Shown here: positions 43,802-52,147 of the stretch, piece by piece
How positions within the stretch are numbered: position 1 is the first letter of the stretch
How the letters are laid out: every line of letters begins with the position of its first letter
Origin: Arthrobacter sp. SLBN-112
Lineage (GTDB): Bacteria > Actinomycetota > Actinomycetes > Actinomycetales > Micrococcaceae
Assembly (NCBI RefSeq): GCF_030944625.1
Contig: NZ_JAUSXY010000001.1
Span: forward strand, 1,550,001 to 1,614,000
Length of the DNA: 64,000 bases
Direction of reading: 5' to 3'
Notes under the pieces: generated by a model
Told to the model about the DNA's origin: nothing
Database searches by the model: none
Seen by the model: the letters and a program-made list of their open reading frames with translations, nothing else
Made by a program: the position numbers and the translations under genes

Positions 43802-44272
43802 TTACTGCGCCGGCGCCAGCTGGTACGCGTAGAGCAGCGGTGCGTCCACGCTGGAGCTGCTGATTTGGACCCGGCCGGTGGCTGGCAGTGTGATTTTGGT
43901 GGTCTCGGCACGGCCGTTGCAGGCCGCCCCGGCTTCGGTGACCGCCTTGCCGTCCAGGGACACCGCGAAGAAGGCCTTGCCGGTGCCGGCACACACTGCC
44001 GTGAGCGTGTAGCTGCCGGCAGGTACGGAGGCTGCTTCCTGCACCAGGTGGTCCCGGTTGAGGATCTTCCCCGAATCCTGAAGCACAGTGCCCGCCGGGG
44101 CAGTGGGCAGCGCCGCGGCGCGCCACTGGGGAACGTCCGCGCCCTCCACCGAACCCGCCGGCGAACACCCTGCGACGGCGAGGCCAAGAACTGCGGCGAC
44201 CATTGCCGCCGGCAGCGAACGGCGGACCGCGGCGGTGCGGGCGCGCGGAAGGAAGGAGAGGCGGGAAGGCAT
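43802..44272 (-). CDS. Lipoprotein of unknown function, tandem paralogue B
   Basis: This 156-residue exported lipoprotein has an Arg-rich N-terminus, a hydrophobic core and the lipobox VAGC (Cys36). The mature part shares with paralogue A a beta-rich domain with two cysteines (TAVCAG and AACNGR) that could form a disulfide. The function is unknown. TACGGT lies six bases before the ATG. It is divergent from the methyltransferase gene with 43 bases between the start codons. Confidence 0.75.
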   Translation of the reverse strand: MPSRLSFLPRARTAAVRRSLPAAMVAAVLGLAVAGCSPAGSVEGADVPQWRAAALPTAPAGTVLQDSGKILNRDHLVQEAASVPAGSYTLTAVCAGTGKAFFAVSLDGKAVTEAGAACNGRAETTKITLPATGRVQISSSSVDAPLLYAYQLAPAQ

Positions 44273-44278
44273 GGTTCC

Positions 44279-44284
44279 ACCGTA
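44279..44284 (-). promoter_or_regulatory. Leaderless -10 box of lipoprotein B
   Basis: TACGGT, then six bases, then ATG on the minus strand. Confidence 0.45.
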
Positions 44285-44303
44285 CCCCGCAGCCGGGCCG
44301 GAC

Positions 44304-44309
44304 TAAACT
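44304..44309 (+). promoter_or_regulatory. Leaderless -10 box of the methyltransferase gene
   Basis: TAAACT, then six bases, then ATG at 44316. Confidence 0.5.
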
Positions 44310-44315
44310 TGAGCG

Positions 44316-45953
44316 ATGCCCAGATCCCCGTACGAATTCACCGCCGGCAACACTTCTGACGCCCCCCGCAGCGACCTGCCCGGGCTGCTGTCCGCGCTCG
44401 CCGCGGACCTGCGCGGACTGGACTACACGCTCGACGGCGTCGCACGGCTGCTGGGGCCGACGGCCTCTGCGGCGCTGAACCGGGACCAGGTCATCCCTGC
44501 GATGCTTGCAACCGAGCAGGCAGTGCAGCTCAGCGAAGCGGCGGCGCCGCTCGCCGCCGTCGTCCGGCTGTGGCTCCTGGCCGAGCCCCAGGAACGGGAA
44601 ACGCTCGACGCCGCCCTGCCGGCTACCGGCGTGGAAGGGCTCCTCGAGCTGGGGCTGCTGCAGCCCGTCCCCGGCGCGTCCCGCTTCACGGCAAAGGCAG
44701 ACCTGCGGCCCTACGGCTGGGATGCCAACCCGGACGGCAGCGGCGGCGCCGAACTGTGGGTGGCCAGCGATCTCGCGGCCCACCAGCAGGCCGGGGTGCT
44801 GCGGCACGACCACGTCCTGGGCATCGGGCAGGCGTCCACCACCCTGGTGCAGACCACCATTCGGCAGCACACCGAACGCGCCCTTGACCTGGGCACGGGC
44901 TGCGGCATCCAGGCCTTCCACCTGCTGCACCACTGCCAGCACGTGACCGCCACCGACATCTCCGAACGGGCCCTGGCCTATTCCCGCTTCAACATCCTGC
45001 TCAACGCCGAGCCGCTCTCCGTGGACCCGGACCGCCTCGAGGACCGGGTGAGCCTGCGCCTGGGCTCGCTGCTGGAGCCGGTGGCCGGCGAGGAGTTCGG
45101 CCTGGTGGTATCCAACCCGCCGTTCGTGATCACCCCGCGCAGTGCCGGCGAAGTGCCGGCCGGCCAGTTCACCTACCGCGACGGCGGCCTGCCGGGCGAT
45201 GAGATCGTCGCCTCCCTGGTGGCGGACTTGCCCGGCATCCTGGCGCCGGGCGGCGCCGCCCAGATGCTGGGAAACTGGGAAGTCCCCGCCGGCGCCCACT
45301 GGGATGAGCGGCCAAGATCCTGGGTGCGGCCGGGCACCGATGCCTGGTTCATCCAGCGCGAGCAGGTCAGCCCGGAACAATACGCCGAAACCTGGCTCCA
45401 GGACGCCTCCGAATCCCGCGACCGGCAGCACTACCGGGACGCCTACGCCGCGTACCTTGCGGATTTCGCGTCCCGGGATGTGGCGGGCATCGGCTTCGGG
45501 ATGGTGTGGCTGCGGCGCCCCGCTGCCGGCAGGCAGGCTGCCATCAACCGCTTCGAGGAAATCACGTACCCCATCGAGCAGCCCGTCGGACCCCACCTGG
45601 GCGCCGCCGTCGAACGCAGCGACTGGCTGGCCGGGCACCATCTTGCCGGCACCCACCTGCTCGTGGCCGACGACGTGACAGAGGAGCGCCACCAGCGCCC
45701 CGGCGCTGAACACCCGGGCGTGATCCTGCTCCGGCAGGGCGCTGGGCTGCGCCGCACCAACCTGATGAGCACCGAGCTGGCAGGGTTCGTATCCGCGTGC
45801 GACGGCGACCTGGCCGCCGGGCAGATCGCCGCCGCTTTGGAGGCCCTCCTGGGCGGAGAAGCCGGGTCCTTCCAGCGTTCGCTGCTTGCCGACGTGGCCA
45901 ACCTGGTGCAGGACGGGTTCCTTATTCCGGCCGCGTTTACAGCCGGACAGTAA
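44316..45953 (+). CDS. SAM-dependent class I methyltransferase, HemK/RlmG-like
   Basis: This is a 545-residue protein. Residues about 1-150 are a helical N-terminal domain specific to this actinobacterial group. The methyltransferase core has motif I ALDLGTGCGIQA (189-200), TATDISERAL, and the NPPF motif (267-270) found in enzymes that methylate amide or exocyclic amino nitrogens (release-factor glutamine or rRNA guanine). About 150 further residues form a C-terminal domain with a winged-helix look. The substrate is not determined by sequence; RNA or a protein glutamine are the leading options. Confidence 0.85.
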   Translation: MPRSPYEFTAGNTSDAPRSDLPGLLSALAADLRGLDYTLDGVARLLGPTASAALNRDQVIPAMLATEQAVQLSEAAAPLAAVVRLWLLAEPQERETLDAALPATGVEGLLELGLLQPVPGASRFTAKADLRPYGWDANPDGSGGAELWVASDLAAHQQAGVLRHDHVLGIGQASTTLVQTTIRQHTERALDLGTGCGIQAFHLLHHCQHVTATDISERALAYSRFNILLNAEPLSVDPDRLEDRVSLRLGSLLEPVAGEEFGLVVSNPPFVITPRSAGEVPAGQFTYRDGGLPGDEIVASLVADLPGILAPGGAAQMLGNWEVPAGAHWDERPRSWVRPGTDAWFIQREQVSPEQYAETWLQDASESRDRQHYRDAYAAYLADFASRDVAGIGFGMVWLRRPAAGRQAAINRFEEITYPIEQPVGPHLGAAVERSDWLAGHHLAGTHLLVADDVTEERHQRPGAEHPGVILLRQGAGLRRTNLMSTELAGFVSACDGDLAAGQIAAALEALLGGEAGSFQRSLLADVANLVQDGFLIPAAFTAGQ

Positions 45954-46076
45954 GGCCCCTTATGCCCCCGGCCGGGCCCCGTCTTTTCCACATGAATGCG
46001 CACGATTCCCCAAAATATGGTGAACTAGGCGAACATGGGCTCATCTGCCCCAGCAACCTTTTTCTGTAGGAGCACC

Positions 46077-48803
46077 GTGCCAAGCAAGGCCAAAACCGGC
46101 AAGAAACTCGTGATTGTGGAGTCTCCGGCCAAGAGCAAGACCATCGCCAAGTACCTCGGCGAGGGCTTCATCGTAGAGGCCTCCATCGGTCACATCCGCG
46201 ACCTGCCGCAACCGTCCGAACTCCCCGCCGAGCTGAAGAAAACGTCGGTCGGCAAGTTCGCCGTCGATATCGACAACGACTTCAAGCCCTACTACGTGGT
46301 GTCCGCGGACAAGAAGAAAAAGGTGACTGAGCTCAAAGCTGCGCTCAAGGACGCCGACGAACTCTATCTCGCAACCGATGGGGACCGCGAGGGTGAAGCC
46401 ATCGCGTGGCACCTGCTGGAAGTGCTCAAGCCCAAGGTCCCGGTCTACCGGATGACGTTCGGCGAAATCACCAAGGAGGCCATCCAGCGCGCCATGGGCA
46501 ACCTGCGCGATGTTGACCAGGACCTGGTGGATGCCCAGGAAACCCGCCGCGTGCTGGACCGCCTCTACGGCTACGAGATCTCGCCCGTGTTGTGGCGCAA
46601 GGTGGCACGCGGCCTGTCCGCCGGCCGCGTGCAGTCCGTGGTGACCCGCATGGTGGTGGACCGCGAACGCGAACGCATGGCTTTTAAGGCTGCCTCGTAC
46701 TGGGACCTGACCGGCCAGTTCGGCGCGGACTCCGGCTCGTTCAAGGCCAAGCTCGCCGCCGTTAATGGCGCCAAGGTGGCCAGCGGCCGCGACTTCAACG
46801 ACAATGGCGAACTCACCGCCAAAAACGTGGCCCACCTCAACGAAGAGCTTGCAACGTCCCTGGCCGCCGGGCTCCAGGATGCGGACTTCCGCGTCCGTTC
46901 CGTGGACACCAAGCCGTACACCCGCCGCCCGGCCGCGCCGTTCACCACCTCCACGCTGCAGCAGGAGGCAGGCCGCAAGCTGCGCTTCTCCTCCAAGAGC
47001 ACCATGCAGGTGGCCCAGCGGCTCTACGAAAACGGCTACATCACCTATATGCGTACGGACTCTTCGGCGCTGAGCGACGAGGCCATCACGGCCGCGCGCC
47101 GCCAGGCCTCGGAGCTCTACGGGCCGGAATACATTCCGCAATCCCCGCGTGTCTACTCCAACAAGGCCGCCAATGCGCAGGAAGCGCACGAGGCCATCCG
47201 TCCCGCAGGTGACTCCTTCCGCACGCCGGCCCAGGTTGCCAAGCAGCTCTCCGGGGACGAGTTCCGCCTGTATGAGCTCATTTGGAAGCGCACCGTGGCT
47301 TCCCAGATGGGCGATGCCAAGGGCTCGACGGCGACCATCCGCCTGGGTGCCGTAGCCACCGACGGACGGGACGCCGAGTTCTCCGCCTCCGGCACCGTCA
47401 TCACCTTCCCCGGCTTCCTGGCCGCCTATGAAGAAGGCAAGGACGAGACCCGGGGCGACGACGAGTCCGACGAAGCACGCCGGCTGCCGAACGTGGCCAA
47501 GGATGACTCCCTCACGGCCTCTGACATCCAGGCGGTAGGCCACGAAACCTCGCCGCCGCCGCGTTTCACGGAGGCGTCCTTGACCGCCGAACTGGAGAAG
47601 AAGGGCATCGGCCGCCCGTCCACCTACGCGTCCACCATCTCCACCATCCAGGACCGCGGCTACGTCCGGAAGCAGGGCTCCGCCCTGGTGCCCAGCTGGA
47701 TCGCGTTCTCGGTGATCCGGCTGCTGGAGCAGCACTTCAGCGACTACGTGGACTACGAGTTCACCGCCGACATGGAAGGCGACCTGGACAAGATCGCCAA
47801 CGGCCAGGAGGCGGGCGCTTCCTGGCTCCGGCACTTCTACTTCGGCGAGGACTCCGAACCCGGCCTGCTCAGCATCGTCAACAACCTGGGCGAGATCGAT
47901 GCCCGTGAGATCAACTCCATCCCGATCACCGACGACATCACGTTGCGGGTGGGCAAGTTCGGCCCGTACCTGGAAAGCTCGGCCGCCGTCGTTGATCCGA
48001 AGACCGGTGAGATCGTGGAGTCGGCCCGTGCCAACGTGCCCGAGGACCTGGCGCCGGACGAACTGACCGCGGCCAAAGCCATTGAGCTGATGGAGACGGC
48101 GGCGCCGGAGGAACGCGTGCTCGGTGCCGACCCGCACACGGGACACACGGTGGTGGCCAAGAACGGCCGCTACGGCGCCTACGTCACCGAAATCATCCCG
48201 GAGATGACCGACGAAGACCTGGCCAAGCAGCCGGTGGAGTACTACAAGAACGGCAAGCCCAAGCCGGCCAAGAAGCCGGTCAAGGCCAAGCCGCGCACGG
48301 GCTCTTTGTTCAAGTCCATGACCGTGGATTCCGTGACGCTGGATGAGGCACTGCAGCTCATGAGCCTGCCCCGCGCGCTGGGCGAGGACGCCGAGGGCAA
48401 CCTCATCACGGTCCAGAACGGCAGGTTCGGTCCCTACCTGAAGAAGGGCACGGATTCCCGCTCGATCGGGTCCGAAGAGGAAATCTTCACCATCACCCTG
48501 GAGCAGGCGCTGGAGATCTATTCGCAGCCCAAGCAGCGTGGCGCCCGTGCCGCGGTGCCGCCGCTGGCCGAGTTCGGTCCGGACCCGGTGTCGGAGAAGA
48601 ACATCGTGGTGAAGGAAGGCCGGTTCGGCCCCTACATCACCGACGGCATCACCAACATCACGGTTCCGCGTGCCACCTCCCTCGAGGAGCTCACCCGCGA
48701 ACAGGCCGTGGAACTGTTGGCCGAGAAGCGCGCCAAGGGACCGGTCAAACGGACGGCCACCCGCAAGGCACCAGCGAAGAAGAAGGCAACAGCCAAGAAG
48801 TAG
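46077..48803 (+). CDS. topA: DNA topoisomerase I
   Basis: This 908-residue type IA topoisomerase relaxes negative supercoils. The Toprim domain begins KKLVIVESPAKSKTIAKYL and includes TDGDREGEAIAW. The active-site tyrosine is in GYITYMRTDS. As in other actinobacteria the C-terminus replaces zinc fingers with repeats (GRFGPYLKKGTDSRSI, GRFGPYITDGITN) and ends in a Lys/Ala-rich tail. The GTG at 46077 has TAGGAGC upstream. In mycobacteria topA also lies near the Tad and helicase genes, from memory. A palindromic repeat follows the stop codon directly. Confidence 0.97.
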   Translation: MPSKAKTGKKLVIVESPAKSKTIAKYLGEGFIVEASIGHIRDLPQPSELPAELKKTSVGKFAVDIDNDFKPYYVVSADKKKKVTELKAALKDADELYLATDGDREGEAIAWHLLEVLKPKVPVYRMTFGEITKEAIQRAMGNLRDVDQDLVDAQETRRVLDRLYGYEISPVLWRKVARGLSAGRVQSVVTRMVVDRERERMAFKAASYWDLTGQFGADSGSFKAKLAAVNGAKVASGRDFNDNGELTAKNVAHLNEELATSLAAGLQDADFRVRSVDTKPYTRRPAAPFTTSTLQQEAGRKLRFSSKSTMQVAQRLYENGYITYMRTDSSALSDEAITAARRQASELYGPEYIPQSPRVYSNKAANAQEAHEAIRPAGDSFRTPAQVAKQLSGDEFRLYELIWKRTVASQMGDAKGSTATIRLGAVATDGRDAEFSASGTVITFPGFLAAYEEGKDETRGDDESDEARRLPNVAKDDSLTASDIQAVGHETSPPPRFTEASLTAELEKKGIGRPSTYASTISTIQDRGYVRKQGSALVPSWIAFSVIRLLEQHFSDYVDYEFTADMEGDLDKIANGQEAGASWLRHFYFGEDSEPGLLSIVNNLGEIDAREINSIPITDDITLRVGKFGPYLESSAAVVDPKTGEIVESARANVPEDLAPDELTAAKAIELMETAAPEERVLGADPHTGHTVVAKNGRYGAYVTEIIPEMTDEDLAKQPVEYYKNGKPKPAKKPVKAKPRTGSLFKSMTVDSVTLDEALQLMSLPRALGEDAEGNLITVQNGRFGPYLKKGTDSRSIGSEEEIFTITLEQALEIYSQPKQRGARAAVPPLAEFGPDPVSEKNIVVKEGRFGPYITDGITNITVPRATSLEELTREQAVELLAEKRAKGPVKRTATRKAPAKKKATAKK

Positions 48804-48811
48804 CTGCCGGT

Positions 48812-48857
48812 GGTTGAGCTTGTCGAAACCGTGTCATGGGTTTCGACAAGCTCAACC
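48812..48857. repeat. Palindromic intergenic repeat, copy 2
   Basis: GGTTGAGCTTGTCGAAACC (48812-48830) and its exact inverse (48839-48857) form a perfect 19-base-pair stem with an eight-base loop, starting nine bases after the topA stop. Confidence 0.93.
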
Positions 48858-48900
48858 AACGGGGTTTGCATGCGCTTCCCAATCGTGATCGGCTGGTTCC

Positions 48901-49320
48901 ATGACTGAACAGCCCGCGCACACGGATCTCCAGCCGCTCAACGACCTTGAGGAGAAGCTCGCCACCGGCGGGCAGGAAGACGCCAATCCTGTGGACGTCA
49001 TCCTGTCCTTCCTGAACAGCGAGGTCTACATCATCAGCTCGGACACCGTCGAGGGCGTGGACTCCCAGGTTGAACCGCTGGTCCTTGCCAACGCCGACGG
49101 ACGCCCCGTCCTTGCCGTTTTCTCGCACCCCACGCGGGTGGACCAGCAGTACCTGGAAGCTGCACCCAACGTGCTGGGCACCCAGGGCGCGGCCATCATC
49201 GCCAACCTTGGCGACGAACTGGGAATGGTAATCAACCCCGGCGCCGCCTACGGTTTCGAGATCGACCCTGAAGGTGTTGCGAACATCCGGCGCGACTTCA
49301 AGCGCGCCGACGAGCAATAA
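48901..49320 (+). CDS. SseB-family protein
   Basis: This 139-residue soluble protein has the SseB N-terminal fold: LNDLEEKLATG, SEVYIISSDTV, PLVLANADGRPVLAVFSHP and NPGAAYGFEIDPEGVANIRR. In actinobacteria such proteins are usually uncharacterised. Neither a signal peptide nor a membrane segment is visible. The Ppx/GppA gene starts seven bases after it ends. Confidence 0.82.
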   Translation: MTEQPAHTDLQPLNDLEEKLATGGQEDANPVDVILSFLNSEVYIISSDTVEGVDSQVEPLVLANADGRPVLAVFSHPTRVDQQYLEAAPNVLGTQGAAIIANLGDELGMVINPGAAYGFEIDPEGVANIRRDFKRADEQ

Positions 49321-49327
49321 TGTCCCC

Positions 49328-50317
49328 ATGCGTCTAGGCGTCCTCGACATCGGGTCCAATACTGTCCACCTGCTCCTGGTGGACGCCCACCCCGGTGCAC
49401 AGCCGGTCCCGTTTGCGTCCCACAAGCGTCCGCTGTCCCTGGTCCAATACCTTGAACCGGACGGCAGCATCAGCGACGAAGGCCAGCACGAGCTGACCGA
49501 ATTCGTCCTGGAAGCCTGGGAATTCGCCGCCCGGCACAAGGCCGAAGACCTGCTGGCGTTCTGTACGTCGGCCATCCGCGAGGCCACCAACGGCCCCGCC
49601 GTGCTGGCCCGGGTCAAGCACGAGACCACGGTGACCCTCCAGGAACTCACCGGGAGCGAAGAAGCGTCCATGACGTTCTTCGCGGTGCGGCGCTGGCATG
49701 GATGGGGTGCCGGTCCCATCCTGAACCTGGACATCGGCGGTGGCTCCTTTGAAATGGCCTTCGGCCAGGACGAGCTTCCAGAGGTGGCCACTTCTGTGCC
49801 GCTTGGGGCCAGCAGGCTCACCCGGGACTGGTTCCCCGAGGACCCGCCGTCGGCCAAGAGCGTCAAGGAGCTCCGGCGCTACATCAGGGCCACCCTCAAA
49901 CCTGCTGTCCGGGAATTCGACGGCCTGGGCCGGGCGAACGTGGTGGCAGGCACCTCCAAGACCTTCCGGTCCCTTGCCCGGATCGCCGGGGCTGCGCCCA
50001 GCGCGGAGGGCCCCTACGTCAAGCGTGAATTGCACGCCTCCGACCTGGGCATCTGGACCCAGCGGATCTCGGCCATGAGCTCAGAGGACAGGCTGCATCT
50101 TCCCGGTGTTTCCGAAGCGCGGGCGCATCAGCTCCTTGCCGGCGCCCTGGTGGCCGAGGCCGCCCTGGAGATGTTCAAGTTCAAGAAGCTGCGCATCTGC
50201 CCGTGGGCCCTGCGCGAAGGGCTCATCCTGCGCCGCCTGGACCAGCTCGTCTTCGCCGGGCCACTGGAGCCTGCACCCCACGTGGCGGCGTCCCGCCCGG
50301 TGGCAGCGGCCAGCTAG
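49328..50317 (+). CDS. Exopolyphosphatase / pppGpp phosphatase (Ppx/GppA family)
   Basis: This 329-residue enzyme of the actin-like ATPase fold hydrolyses polyphosphate or guanosine pentaphosphate. It begins MRLGVLDIGSNTVHLLLVD (phosphate 1 loop) and has LNLDIGGGSFEMAFG (phosphate 2 loop) and the conserved CTSAIREATNG. I start at 49328; an earlier frame would overlap the SseB gene end. Actinobacteria often have two such paralogues with different preferences, so I give no symbol. proC follows after a structured 255-base gap. Confidence 0.92.
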   Translation: MRLGVLDIGSNTVHLLLVDAHPGAQPVPFASHKRPLSLVQYLEPDGSISDEGQHELTEFVLEAWEFAARHKAEDLLAFCTSAIREATNGPAVLARVKHETTVTLQELTGSEEASMTFFAVRRWHGWGAGPILNLDIGGGSFEMAFGQDELPEVATSVPLGASRLTRDWFPEDPPSAKSVKELRRYIRATLKPAVREFDGLGRANVVAGTSKTFRSLARIAGAAPSAEGPYVKRELHASDLGIWTQRISAMSSEDRLHLPGVSEARAHQLLAGALVAEAALEMFKFKKLRICPWALREGLILRRLDQLVFAGPLEPAPHVAASRPVAAAS

Positions 50318-50377
50318 GAACCAAGGGTTCGGCCGTACAAGGCAGGGCCTGACGCAGCAGAGCGCTTAAAAGCGGAA

Positions 50378-50458
50378 GCACCGGGGCCGGCAACAGGAAA
50401 ATGGGGGAAAACCTGTTGCCGAGCCACCGGTGCCCTGGCAGGCATCCCCATGCCTGCC
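50378..50458. other. Two adjacent hairpins with complementary loops upstream of proC
   Basis: Hairpin 1 (50378-50433) pairs GCACCGG with CCGGTGC and GGCAACAGG with CCTGTTGCC, with an internal bulge and a 14-base loop containing TGGGGG. Hairpin 2 (50437-50458) is a perfect nine-base-pair stem (GGCAGGCAT/ATGCCTGCC) with loop CCCC. The loops can pair (TGGGG with CCCCA) as a kissing interaction. It lies 115 bases before proC and 60 after ppx. I do not recognise it as a known riboswitch; it could be a structured leader, a small RNA on either strand, or a terminator region. Confidence 0.5.
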
Positions 50459-50572
50459 GCATCACTCGCACCCTCAATGAGGTAATAACTACGTTAGGAC
50501 CCCAAGTTGTGCGCCGCCTGCACCGAAGATGGGAGTTGCCTGTGAATGCGTGCGAACTGCAATGATGGAGGC

Positions 50573-51406
50573 ATGAGCAACCGAATCGCATTCCTTGGCT
50601 GTGGATCCATGAACGAAGCCATTCTTGGCGGCCTGCTGGAGGCCGGGACGGACCCGGGGGATGTGGTGGCCACTGTCCGCCGCGCAGAGCGCGCCTCGGA
50701 ACTGGCGGAACGGTACCCCGGCATCACTGCGATCGCCGGCGAGGAAGAACCGGACAACAACAAACAGGCCACCAAGGGATCCGCCGTCGTGATCCTCGGC
50801 GTCAAACCGGTGGGAATTGCGGACCTGGCACGGGAAATCAGCCCTGCCCTTTCGCCGGACGCGGTGGTGGTCAGCGTGGCCGCGGCAGTGTCCATAGCCC
50901 AGCTGGAAGCCGCGCTTCCCGACGGCCAGCCGGTCATCCGGACCATGCCCAACACCCCGGCAAAGCTGGGCCGCGGCGTCGTGTCCGTCTCGCCGGGCAC
51001 CCACTGCACGCCTGAACAGCTCGGAAAGGTCAAGGACATCCTCCAAGGCGCCGGGACGATTGTTGAAGTGCCCGAGGAGCAGGTGGATGCGCTGTCAGCC
51101 ATCAGCGGGTCGGGCCCGGCCTACGCTTTCTACCTGGCCGAGGCCATGGCGTCGGCGGGGGAGGAGTTGGGCCTGGACCGCGAACTGTCCTTGCTCCTGG
51201 CACGCGAAACGGTGGCCGGTGCAGGCTTCATGCTCGCTGAGCCCGGGGCGGACCCTTCCGCGCTGCGCAAGGCCGTCACCAGCCCCAACGGCACCACGGA
51301 GCGGGCCATTGCCACGTTCGACGAACAAGGCATCCCGGCCATCATCGCCGCCGGCGCCAAGGCAGCAGCGGACCGGGCAGCGGAAATCACCAAGCAACTC
51401 GGGTAA
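50573..51406 (+). CDS. proC: Pyrroline-5-carboxylate reductase
   Basis: This 277-residue enzyme performs the last step of proline synthesis. The Rossmann motif is IAFLGCGSMNEAILGGLL. The C-terminal signature is ALSAISGSGPAYAFYLAEAM, with DPSALRKAVTSPNGTT forming the substrate site. The ATG at 50573 is preceded by GGAGG at an unusually short distance. It is probably expressed from its own promoter after the structured intergenic region. A palindromic repeat begins immediately after its stop. Confidence 0.96.
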   Translation: MSNRIAFLGCGSMNEAILGGLLEAGTDPGDVVATVRRAERASELAERYPGITAIAGEEEPDNNKQATKGSAVVILGVKPVGIADLAREISPALSPDAVVVSVAAAVSIAQLEAALPDGQPVIRTMPNTPAKLGRGVVSVSPGTHCTPEQLGKVKDILQGAGTIVEVPEEQVDALSAISGSGPAYAFYLAEAMASAGEELGLDRELSLLLARETVAGAGFMLAEPGADPSALRKAVTSPNGTTERAIATFDEQGIPAIIAAGAKAAADRAAEITKQLG

Positions 51407-51453
51407 CGGTGGTTGAGCTTGTCGAAACCCGGTTTCGACAAGCTCAACCACCG
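51407..51453. repeat. Palindromic intergenic repeat, copy 3
   Basis: Arms at 51407-51429 and 51431-51453 form a perfect 23-base-pair palindrome around one base. The core GGTTGAGCTTGTCGAAACC is identical to copy 2. It lies between the convergent proC and trkA stop codons, so it can serve as a terminator for both. Confidence 0.95.
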
Positions 51454-51460
51454 GGGGACT

Positions 51461-52147
51461 TTACGGCCGGGCGGCGAACCGTTCCAGCAGGTCAACGTGC
51501 CCGGAGACAATGAGCATGTCCCGCGAGGACACCTTGGTCTCGGGCCGGGCGTAGGTGAAGTCCTCGCCCGGGGACTTCACGCCCACAATGGTCACACCGT
51601 ACTTGGAGCGCACCTTCGACTCGTCCAGGGTGAACCCCACGGTTTCGCGCGGCGGGTACATCTTGACGATGGCGAAGTCGTCGTCGAACTCGATGAAGTC
51701 CAGCATCCGCCCTGACACCAGGTGGGCGGCGCGGACGCCTGCGTCTGCCTCAGGGTAGATCACGTGGTTGGCCCCGATCCGCGTCAGGATCTTGCCATGC
51801 GATGGTGTGATGGCCTTGACCCAGAGGTGTTCGATTCCCAGGTCCACCAGGTTGACGGTGATCAGCACGGAGGACTCGATGGACGTACCAACCCCCACCA
51901 CCGCTGAACTGAATTCCTGCGCGCCGAGCTGGCGCAGGGCATCAATGTTGGTAGCGTCAGCCTCCACCACGTGGGTCAGCAGCGGGGCCCATTTCTGCAC
52001 CAGGTTCCGGTCCCGTTCGATCGCGAGCACTTCCCGGCCCTGTTTGACCAGCTGCTCAGCGGTGGATGATCCGAAGCGGCCCAGCCCGATCACCAGCACC
52101 GGGGCGTTGTGGGCGGGGCGCCGCGGGGCGTCTGTGGAACTAGCCAA
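51461..52147 (-). CDS. Potassium uptake regulatory subunit, TrkA/KtrA (RCK domains)
   Basis: This 228-residue cytosolic gating ring subunit has an N-terminal RCK domain with the dinucleotide motif LVIGLGRFGSSTAEQL and the acidic strand end VLAIERD. A C-terminal RCK_C domain follows (about 150-225). It binds nucleotides or c-di-AMP in relatives and controls the membrane channel. Its start overlaps the end of the TrkH-type gene by eight bases, so the pair is translationally coupled and forms a complete Ktr/Trk system. Confidence 0.93.
   Translation of the reverse strand: MASSTDAPRRPAHNAPVLVIGLGRFGSSTAEQLVKQGREVLAIERDRNLVQKWAPLLTHVVEADATNIDALRQLGAQEFSSAVVGVGTSIESSVLITVNLVDLGIEHLWVKAITPSHGKILTRIGANHVIYPEADAGVRAAHLVSGRMLDFIEFDDDFAIVKMYPPRETVGFTLDESKVRSKYGVTIVGVKSPGEDFTYARPETKVSSRDMLIVSGHVDLLERFAARP

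Noticed and set aside
46041..48146. Minus-strand open frame of 701 codons opposite topA
   Set aside because: topA is unambiguous on the plus strand. The antisense frame shows no domain and has the composition expected from the complement of a coding sequence.
50378..50458. Assignment of the hairpin pair to the known actinobacterial 6C small RNA
   Set aside because: 6C RNAs have C-rich loops in both hairpins on the same strand; here one loop is C-rich on each strand. Recorded instead as an unassigned structure.
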